Assembly (NCBI GenBank): GCA_003278535.1
Contig: QCEG01000005.1
Location: 39,628-103,627, forward strand
From: Prochlorococcus sp. AG-355-N18
Lineage (GTDB): Bacteria > Cyanobacteriota > Cyanobacteriia > PCC-6307 > Cyanobiaceae
Length of the DNA stretch: 64,000 bases
Reading direction: 5' to 3'
The notes under the pieces were generated by a model. The model was not told where the DNA came from. It saw nothing but the letters and a program-made list of their open reading frames with translations, and did not search any database. Position 1 is the stretch's first letter. Each line of letters begins with the position of its first letter. The translations under genes were made by a program, and so were the position numbers. Shown here piece by piece: positions 60,001-64,000 of this stretch.

Positions 60001-60443
60001 GGATTTACCCCACAAGAGATAGTAGATTCTTAGCAATTGAAATGTTTAATTCAAAAATAAAAATTTTGAATATCAACGATATGGATGAATTTGTAGATAA
60101 ATATTCTGTTATTCCTGGAATAGATCATGAAGGGAAATCCTTGCTTAGTGAAATTCTTCATGAAGTTATTAATCCAGGTATTTTTATAAAGGAAATATCA
60201 ATATTGTTGAAAAAATTATCTCACGGTGAACAAATTGATATAAATTGGAATCAATGGATTAATAAATATTTTTTAGATGATAAGTTAAAGGGAAATTTAG
60301 GATCTAAATCCAAAGAAAAAATAAGAGATTTAAAATCAATCTTATCTAAAGCTGACAAAGTAAATGTTTCAATGACAGATGTTTTGATGTATGCGCAATT
60401 TATTGACGTTGCAAGAGAATTGAAAATAGATTTAAATATATAA
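48051..60443 (+). CDS. Giant repetitive surface protein, candidate type I secretion substrate (4130 aa)
   Basis: The longest gene in the window by far. No N-terminal signal peptide, as expected for T1SS substrates. Repeated Ig/cadherin-like modules appear throughout, with the pattern hydrophobic-W-L/I, G-x-P, V-G-x-Y/H, A-x-D-x-x-G (APNWIVLDE, GTPKNINVG, PQWLKISNEGFLSGIP, FPSWLKFNLA). Two Asp-rich EF-hand-like loops (LDVNNDKIIDHLDDSW near residue 1660; DTDNDGLVDKIG near 3783) suggest calcium binding. N- and D-rich composition and only one Cys are typical of secreted adhesins. Residues ~3900-4130 differ and may hold the secretion signal. It is followed by a PPIase and an ABC exporter gene. Likely a cell-surface or released matrix protein; target unknown. 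Confidence 0.8.
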   Translation: MEIIDDFNIEIIDHYQNPYGEIYLNNIDNSSGEINLDHDFNLSHISIDDFNTSNQSTIINYLNREIINLELEYANNFILGDKNDNKFISNLNSPYKNFYYASDNNDTYIGLKNKLEVLNYDTNNIDLVSGLIVTNSSDDVFLQEDNNLFKELLDNDDNFLIFKDNFNLDDFDNLKDFDIIRLTEKEDQAILKGNNEKLIIDFNKGDDTLVLHSYTPELTAENYINLEKLVWHPLNTSENREDLSIEFDVFEVYEGQEKVIPIGDYITNAQTEKEKNWEINYFQNEELGKKEIPNWITIDSVEPSVSLIGAGNIVISFELEKDEENDQLTWIKIYANDLRDNAPGLLGLELDLNMNNSIFSIDEDLYTLTNIFDSNKLPLFRNKGSIKKSPVEDNKLYIYGLGAASLPKANQGEILGLSDYSNDNTLFAKIPLRNFDDEIHSKKDLDLNIEIKLMPQVGGEIIDLDKVLILDNKASFVDVLRLNPDDKDIKSYAFSLEEKNHNEVKNIIFSLREINDNPKFVNRDNEIILNATQDSPFLYNLSDKFFDVDDIDLDYEIINAPNWIVLDELTNSLIGTPKNINVGNNNLILKVSDGRGGEIEKEIKILVQNINDSPFLNKEILLPEIFQDQNFDFLIPQNSFDDPDFLISSEEKLDYSILDNNGTFLESDFITFNEEENILKFSPTQINIGSHEFRLRATDKDGKYAEQLITLNIKNKNDAPVFTKSFETFKSFQTNSLDLNLVSEEERKNLIFIDSKTSLDLNSWVNDVDKVFDINESLTFHLEIMDNEGQVFEINNNNDEKYNWISFSKNILEINATENNIGSHFIRFSASDSSNETITSLFNINVRHKNRAPIINENFLLDDIFNIKGKGLLNSTVSNNFIQDDSSYSKVLLVSLEEESEINFKLPKSLFLDPDLLLDENEKLSIELIGSEELFNNDSKELNVFTFDEDNLSISGSTVGLAIDKSNGAAIWKNKLIAEDNYGKSTSIDLIFSLQRTALKPSVEILNEINDFEEGTIKTLNEFININNVPRTGDRLFIEISQVDTNPYKLDLFSDNIFIEEAYVNNKPVWKINGNWNNIENLLNNLKLKTSNNFGFGDFKLEVKAYSELGLTSLRSEVSNAIFDIYINPKVDAPVWIDNTNDDFLLEDFNFSSLGDVFKAELIDYNEKLSYRISFDNDLDLEFSNIFGEELGLKIENSFIFNENEWQDLIIRNKSETINLIDLKIEALSYSNVLRKFKASDYRLIKWKPIPLIEIDPNINVITEITKSKSGEIINLDLDLNIPPIAKSSLLALKLKEGSELILNNEVIKPENKIDSDEYYYLNFNQNSQIVRLQIRNPDIFNGLYEGEISIYSSVKDDLNKSYLEHSIFEDVKNKLTTKNEKNIFSWEVSQVAFSPEFNSDNLEKFGYDPITGKLNLEIRRGSSLSGQRNPREGLILGIQNIPNGYQLVNKVDDKYIVFGATDEFGTFTIINIPPLPFDTEQNQIANFNLINEGNLFLIPNDKKVSPLNNHKLKFLLSSRIIDNSIGDTSSEVVSEELYLNSSNTLPVLNEDRFVDPLIIDFNNDGIQFLDINDLENNIRFNMIPTKGNYKTSWITNTDANPFDNAFLALNDTKNDDGDIKILSINELFSEYFKSENITRNYLSGTDALLSLDVNNDKIIDHLDDSWSEILLWFDNGDGISQKEELLNVENFLSKIDLNTKENLSVQPSWSSSNILLSQSNAYSKSPNENVYKIYDVGLENYSGDFLNEKIDIELLSKNEGQNEFSQNNNLITNENNDQAFLKIISPLSSSWIEEGIDSLTLIRLSGLPNEITLPLGLKDSIGDWVFTWEDYKNNDYQLNLIANDYWSGNFPLNVLVSQIQADGSLRSSISKTINVEITPVANKPYLNSKNIIAKEDELFSIQDLISSYGLRDNDGSEKLVFELTDLPQGTKIFYKEGLEEIKSNENGVFVFDSDEINNIGIQPAENFSGILQFAIKLIAIENGNLSEAEITKNVQVNIDAIPDKPKDIIFVDQTNKNGLIQNQSIRLLEIINPISSNNFEDNDGSEEKLIEIAIDDSLILGNSINDSWNPILNNNSDGISKYLFKFEDLENLILIDNGIDAINKIDFEASLISKEKSNGKSNRGNISKISINFHRNAKDPFFKNIELINLNEDFDFYNLSNFVDIEPYLDDSIEFVIDNLNSNLNIFDLDKNIIERNENNEIILNDSLDNFFIKSIPNISGNFSFNIRSIAIPPGLGLSKESSRKKLDLSINPIADIPIINFEKKDDFHNIESNGWFDLGKLNLNINSNDNDNSENYFLKIGYFNEKGQVNNLPDSFRLNVDLTKNNEGYYEIPEELLNDLNLYLGIIPENIELALIPISTDDNSSVEGERVLLKISSNEVLKFPLLNIAFNPNFDEDTRVPLLKENGGPIEANLVSSAGSQTLEIEFSEIPANAKIQKRVLDGDETNWITLSDQLSSLIIPYEEAKDLFFQPPKDHTGNIEITVRALSFDSARNSKSSNPKKVNFNFNPINDAPFVIDASDLDKVLENYYKEWDLLKIFEDVDNNNSEIEIKSINQIIENENRELPQWLKISNEGFLSGIPLNQDVGFYEFYITANDPSGLESSVNINLEVGNTNSSPFLTNYIPKSWTLNSDDNGEFIFKTVDLNDELILNPVLFFDDDDFLHNEEKHIYSISTNLVDWDENISDLAKLRDGQLIIKPTTKSKIGDQIFYLKASDINGTSVLQKIALFVNDINEPPVVIKEGANLVSQNRWQEEIFIKEDEDFNFDLNNLFVDNDQSDVLALINPSNFPSWLKFNLAKNNYGGTLEGVPKNNDIGAYKLIWQAIDLRGQKSIYELIINVENTNDSPSLKINPDYSNFGEIINGIPSLLEGEYTSLDLSKIFSDDDLIHGDNLNYEIIEISKDDNVIDNQQEWLEIVYRSTTPKSPEGKLYIEPVFYKYDDSLNLIRIENNELASLQNGTELVVSIQLIDNRNILENGVLGIDLDIIIGESLELIKESASLTNKLPLFNSILESNNSIRIEAGALPEIGQGDYLGIDEFDEIISFKTRLKNSQENIFLGISQGKGINRDGITGRNQEIFTDENSVFYSYSSRDGADLHIMAPKNNDVGKYNFKINAIDSSGSAEIAFIPFEILNKNDKPFVNKNTEKFLKDLFDEEYFENFNFNTGPLSLFSDDDLIHNSDNLTFQIIQGDINNKINNDLYAENILNIEKTDNKISNLSFKVPLGLTNDVSQEFKLKAIDSEGEEVETDWFNLFFKPKADLTNITGVNDNEIIDLLSLGILLNKNMSIDLSRNLGINSLDPNDILGDKIFLNIQVGDQEAYLKNNVGDNPIIDNGKINEIGEKQFRIDLNNLSEISGNPLGNISGLELIVSPNKFEEKPSQLENVYSINNENEPVKTGIAIDIWTETEVNSIETKYPSVSSNVSTIWIPIDNNQAEFLPSRPINIDETFFEIDSNYILDMNEYFYDPDQDETIGWKLNLPRKIRDLIFIENESGKVLFTEKVKSFEDLPLGIHKIICERKDSSHSFGQKSGMSRGVIRLAFRSNKSEKIIKGIDLLREADTSSLEAIVKNQKESLSEAESNVLEILDKLKLKNENEKLSFIEKISIGKVALLETTEDQKVIKLDSTNSSGALFLESSTSNTSEEMDLKINNIYKSPNINMPLGEIDFSLDTNSAESSIVFIDVLDLETNINSIVKTNVFDEPSLFQSTQLTYEESVDGSLQEWLDSLDFNLNYYALPNSGMNIELESLKINMNDTLSEKLSSIGFSEDHLPYIDGSSYLLDTDNDGLVDKIGLLLIDQGYFDLNRDIGFIRDPIIPILFEVIETPETSQNIGNETIEASSSIIPQDLSLYNNYNINNLYQNSSVIEDISGEILNKNNFSYISNSQINKEAENIKLKVDETNFIFDNSSVFKKLKKLSKLLSNSFDLAKDFASRLVDSPLESFLLIMLGGISSERILTKSIDTLTKDRNLKIKRRNELFQGRWIYPTRDSRFLAIEMFNSKIKILNINDMDEFVDKYSVIPGIDHEGKSLLSEILHEVINPGIFIKEISILLKKLSHGEQIDINWNQWINKYFLDDKLKGNLGSKSKEKIRDLKSILSKADKVNVSMTDVLMYAQFIDVARELKIDLNI

Positions 60444-60467
60444 ATGTTTATGTGTTGTTCTAATTAG

Positions 60468-61205
60468 ATGAGTCAAGAAAATAAATATCTTGATTTAATG
60501 AATAAATTGGCAAATTATGGATTACTGCAATCCTTAGTTAAACAGGATGCTGAAATGATGTTTGTAGAAGAATTTAAAATTAAGAATTATCCCGAATCAA
60601 TGAATAGTGAAACCATTATAAATTTCTTGAAAGAGGAACTTAATATAGAGGAAACTGAACAACTTGATCAATGGAGAAAACAAGCTTTACTTACAGATAA
60701 TTCTCAATTCCTTGATTTTGCAAGATTAAGATATAAAAGATCACTAGTCATAAAGGATTTAATGAGTACAAGTGGCGAGTCTATTTTTCTAAAATACAAA
60801 GACCGTTTAGATCGAGTACTTTATAGCCTAATAAGAGTAAAAGATGAAGATCAAGCTAATGATCTCTATTTTTCAATAGAATCTAAAGAAGCTGAGTTTG
60901 GTGATATTGCAGAAAAATTTAGCTGTGGTCCAGAATCAAAAACTCGCGGAATTGTTGGACCAGTTGATTTCACAACACCACATCCTGAAGTGGCTGCAAG
61001 ATTAAGAACTTGTAATCCAGGAGACTTAATAAGTCCTTTTAGAGCTAGTGAATGGTTTGCAATTATAAGGCTCGAGTATAGGTATGAAAGTGAATACGAT
61101 GATAAGACAAAATCTTTTCTTGGGTCTTTAATACTTGGTTCAAAATCAAAAAACAAGTCTCAGGAAATTTTACAACAATTTATAGAGCCACCTATTGTTA
61201 AATAA
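60468..61205 (+). CDS. Parvulin-type peptidyl-prolyl isomerase (PpiC/SurA-like)
   Basis: 245 residues. Residues ~115-215 form a parvulin domain: RVKDEDQANDLYFSIESKEAEFGDIAEKFSCGPESKTRGIVGPVDF and ELVPSLR-like parts (TPHPEVAARLRTCNPGDLISPFR, EWFAIIRLEYRYE). The N-terminal helical ~100 residues resemble a SurA-type arm. No signal peptide, so cytoplasmic. It sits 24 bases after the giant gene and 2 bases before the exporter, suggesting it keeps the substrate export-ready. This gene pairing is common in cyanobacterial T1SS loci. Confidence 0.85.
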   Translation: MSQENKYLDLMNKLANYGLLQSLVKQDAEMMFVEEFKIKNYPESMNSETIINFLKEELNIEETEQLDQWRKQALLTDNSQFLDFARLRYKRSLVIKDLMSTSGESIFLKYKDRLDRVLYSLIRVKDEDQANDLYFSIESKEAEFGDIAEKFSCGPESKTRGIVGPVDFTTPHPEVAARLRTCNPGDLISPFRASEWFAIIRLEYRYESEYDDKTKSFLGSLILGSKSKNKSQEILQQFIEPPIVK

Positions 61206-61207
61206 TT

Positions 61208-64000
61208 ATGAGATTAAGTCATAATCAATATAAATTTTTAAGCAACCTTATCCCAGCCTCAAATGTATTGCTTGAGGAAAATCCTGGCGCTCTTATCTTC
61301 TCAAATAATGAGTTGAAAAATAAACTTTTATTTGTCAAAAAAGGAGAAGTGAGGCTAATTGATGAAGAATCAACTTTTGGATCAAAAACTATCATAAAAC
61401 TTGATGGCCCTCTTTTATTTGGTGCAGCTGGGTTATTGAATATAAAGTCAAATGAAATTGTCAGATGTTCTAAGAAAGTTCAGTTCCATTTGGTAGATTT
61501 TGAAGAGTTAAATGAAGGAGATTTAGAAAAAATAAAATTAATTTTTAGATCTTGTTGTTCGGACTTTGAACTAATTGAAATCTATAAAGTAATTTCTAAA
61601 TTAAGGAATAATTATCTACAAATTGAAGATGTTAATCAAATAAAAACAAAGATTGGTTTTGTTAAAGACAAAAACAGCATAAAGCCTAGTGACATTATCT
61701 TATATTTGGATAAGGATTTTCAGGGATTTAGTTATGGCCAGGTACTAAATTTAGAAATAGTAAGATCTTTTTTTAGGAGTAAAAATTTACCAAGAATTAT
61801 TAAGATAAGTCCAGAAAGTTTAAAAATAGAGGGTTCTGATTCTGAAATAAATTTTGATAATTATTTTGAAAATAAACCAGAATTAGAACCTCAGACTATT
61901 TCCTCAGGGAAATTTATAACAAAAGATAAAAATATTTATAGCAGTAAAGATAAGAGAAAAAATGGAATAACTTTTTTAGGTGGTAAAAATCGTTTTGATT
62001 CTTATATTTCGACACTTTCAATGATAGTGGAAATTTTTAATCTTCCCACAAGAAAAGACACTTTAAGAAAGGTAGCAAAGATAATGGATCAGGATAAAAT
62101 ACTTTGGCCCGAAAGACTATTGTCCATTCTTGATAATTTAGGATTATCTGTTCGATTGATAAAGGTTAATGATAAAAATCCTCAAAGACTCCCTACGCCA
62201 TCTGTATGGATAAACGAAGTTGGCAATAGTTCCCTATTGGTAGATATAAATAATAAATCTTTATTAGTTTTTGATCCAATTAATGGCCCAGTAGATGTTT
62301 TGATAAAAGATCTTCCAAAATTTTTTGGTAAATCAAATCAATTAATTACTCTTTCAGAAGGTCTTCATACTCCCAAAAATAGATTTAAATTATCTTGGCT
62401 ACTCCCATTTGTAAGGAAATACAAAACTGAGTTATTAGAAGTTTTTGCAGCAAGTTTTTTAACTCAAATTTTTGCTTTAGCGACTCCTTTACTTTTTCAA
62501 CAGATTATTGACAGAGTTATTAGTAAAGGAGCTACGCAAGCATTAAATCCAATGATATTACTAATGTTAGTATTTGTAATTCTTGAGATTATTTTTAGTA
62601 GTTTAAGAACTTTCCAATTTGTTGAAGTAAGTAATAGGATAGATATAAGTGTTGGCTCGGCGATAATATCAAGGTTACTGAAGTTAAATGCTCGCTTTTT
62701 CGATAGAAGACCAGTTGGAGAAGTATCAAGTCGTTTAGGAGAATTGGAAAATATTAGAAGATTTCTTACAGGGACAGCTCTAACAGTGGTTTTAGATGCT
62801 TTTTTTGCAATAATTTATTTCTTGGTAATGTTTTACTACAATGTCTCTCTGACTTTGGTTGTCTTTTTTACGTTACCTTTTTTGTTTTTAGTAACTGTTG
62901 GACTTACACCTGTCACTCAGAGGCTTATAAGGGGAAGAGCAGAGGCTGCCTCTAAAACCCAGTCTTATTTGGTGGAAATATTAGGCGGAATACAAACGGT
63001 TAAACTACAAAATGCTGAATTGGTTTCCAAAAAACAATGGGAAGATAGGCATCTAGCTGCAATTAACAAAGGATTTAATGCCATTATGGCTAATACGTTA
63101 AGTTCTAATCTTTTACAGTTAATAAGTAAAATAAGCAATATTCTAATAATAGGAGTAGGAGCATCTTTAGTTATAGCTAATAAGATGACACTGGGAGAAT
63201 TAATTGCTTTCAGGATTATAAGTGGATATGTTACTCAGCCGATGTTAAGGCTTGCTTCAACTTGGCAAAATTTTCAGGAAATGTCACTTTCACTTGAACG
63301 TTTAGGAGATGTTGTTAATCAACCTTTGGAAGTCGCTGAAGGAGAGGAGGAAAATATTGTTATGCCATCAATTAAAGGAAATATACAATTAGATTCAGTT
63401 AGCTATTCTTATTCTTCTACTTCCGAACTAGTTTTGTCATCCGTGAGTGCAATAATTAAAAAAGGATCCTTTACGGGTATTGTTGGACAAAGTGGATGTG
63501 GTAAAAGTTCTTTATTAAAAATTATCCCTAGATTGTATAAACCAAAATCTGGAAGGGTTTTAATAGATGGATATGATATTTCTAAAGTGGACCTATATTC
63601 TTTGAGAGAACAAATAGGTTTCGTTCCCCAAGATTGTATGCTTTTTGAGGGTTCTATTTTTTCAAATATAGCCTTAGGAGATCCTTTAGCCGAAAGTGAA
63701 GATGTTGTAAGAGTTGCAAAAATAGCCTGCGCACATGAATTTATTATGACCTTGCCATATGGATATAGTACACCCATCGGTGAAAAAGGATCTGGATTAT
63801 CAGGTGGGCAAAGACAACGAATAGCCTTAGCTAGGATGATCTTAGAAAAACAAGTGGTTAGTAATTTGAGAGAACATTTTAAGAAACAAACTTTATTAAT
63901 GATTACTCATAGATTAACTACGTTAAAAGAATCGGATAACATCATTGTTATGCATAATGGTAAGATTGACTCTTTAGGTAGTCATGATTTCTTAATGAGA
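61208..64000 (+). CDS. HlyB-like type I secretion ABC transporter, 3' end outside window; Walker B segment missing
   Basis: At least 931 residues; not in the track because no stop is inside the window. Residues ~1-150 look like a cyclic-nucleotide-binding-like beta-roll (KNKLLFVKKGEVRLIDEES). Residues ~260-390 resemble a C39-peptidase-like domain without the catalytic Cys. Six membrane helices follow (~395-690). The nucleotide-binding domain has Walker A (VGQSGCGKSSLLK, ~760), Q-loop (FVPQDCMLF), signature LSGGQRQRIALARM (~864) and switch His (MITHRLTT). Between LARMILE and KQVVSNLREHF the ~19 residues that should hold Walker B and the D-loop are absent, with the frame kept. Exports the giant protein if active. 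Confidence 0.88.
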   Translation, partial: MRLSHNQYKFLSNLIPASNVLLEENPGALIFSNNELKNKLLFVKKGEVRLIDEESTFGSKTIIKLDGPLLFGAAGLLNIKSNEIVRCSKKVQFHLVDFEELNEGDLEKIKLIFRSCCSDFELIEIYKVISKLRNNYLQIEDVNQIKTKIGFVKDKNSIKPSDIILYLDKDFQGFSYGQVLNLEIVRSFFRSKNLPRIIKISPESLKIEGSDSEINFDNYFENKPELEPQTISSGKFITKDKNIYSSKDKRKNGITFLGGKNRFDSYISTLSMIVEIFNLPTRKDTLRKVAKIMDQDKILWPERLLSILDNLGLSVRLIKVNDKNPQRLPTPSVWINEVGNSSLLVDINNKSLLVFDPINGPVDVLIKDLPKFFGKSNQLITLSEGLHTPKNRFKLSWLLPFVRKYKTELLEVFAASFLTQIFALATPLLFQQIIDRVISKGATQALNPMILLMLVFVILEIIFSSLRTFQFVEVSNRIDISVGSAIISRLLKLNARFFDRRPVGEVSSRLGELENIRRFLTGTALTVVLDAFFAIIYFLVMFYYNVSLTLVVFFTLPFLFLVTVGLTPVTQRLIRGRAEAASKTQSYLVEILGGIQTVKLQNAELVSKKQWEDRHLAAINKGFNAIMANTLSSNLLQLISKISNILIIGVGASLVIANKMTLGELIAFRIISGYVTQPMLRLASTWQNFQEMSLSLERLGDVVNQPLEVAEGEEENIVMPSIKGNIQLDSVSYSYSSTSELVLSSVSAIIKKGSFTGIVGQSGCGKSSLLKIIPRLYKPKSGRVLIDGYDISKVDLYSLREQIGFVPQDCMLFEGSIFSNIALGDPLAESEDVVRVAKIACAHEFIMTLPYGYSTPIGEKGSGLSGGQRQRIALARMILEKQVVSNLREHFKKQTLLMITHRLTTLKESDNIIVMHNGKIDSLGSHDFLMR

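Overview
The window looks like a high-light-adapted Prochlorococcus chromosome. It is AT-rich, encodes a Pcb chlorophyll-binding antenna protein of the Prochlorococcus type, a lycopene cyclase, a solanesyl-type prenyl synthase, an arsenosugar radical SAM enzyme and a StpA-type glucosylglycerol-phosphate phosphatase. Genes are tightly packed, with many TTG starts and 1-4 base overlaps. I saw no tRNA, rRNA, CRISPR array or intact insertion sequence. The strain cannot be named from the sequence alone.

Positions 1-38537 are ordinary core genome. First comes a minus-strand run (aroA, an MnmC-like methyltransferase, glmU cut by the window edge). A plus-strand run follows: comB, a nitrilase-family amidohydrolase, a cell-wall amidase, murI, a prenyl synthase and acs. 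Next are a DUF1350 gene, an exonuclease, hisS with two small genes, pcb and its terminator, and a GltS transporter. Then come SDR and crtL genes, an MscS channel, fur, arsS, and stpA divergent from a GpsA-like gene. The region ends with metY-metA (O-acetylhomoserine route to homocysteine), a SulP transporter, cbiX, a GMC oxidoreductase and a pentapeptide-repeat protein.

Positions 38600-48050 are an accessory island. Its left edge holds the last codons of a broken gloA on the minus strand. Beside it is an intact large serine recombinase whose stop overlaps the start of a gene encoding only the adenylation domain of an NAD+-dependent DNA ligase. Small cargo genes follow: DUF3303, small unknowns, a second and intact but DNA-diverged gloA, a YadA-like adhesin, and a frameshifted secreted protein. 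Between them lie three diverged copies of the ligase gene's 3' end, four copies of a promoter-like module, and three copies of a 16-bp leader sequence. This looks like a cassette array built by repeated insertion and loss. The island continues with an excisionase-like HTH gene, a 5'-truncated D5-type helicase/primase joined head-to-head to a 5'-truncated tyrosine integrase, and two decayed genes.

Positions 48051-64000 hold a type I secretion locus: a giant 4130-residue surface protein with Ig/cadherin-like modules and a single cysteine, a parvulin-type PPIase, and an HlyB-like ABC exporter with N-terminal cNMP-binding-like and C39-like domains. The exporter lacks the whole Walker B/D-loop segment while keeping its frame. 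This suggests a damaged exporter, an assembly artefact, or a very unusual ATPase.
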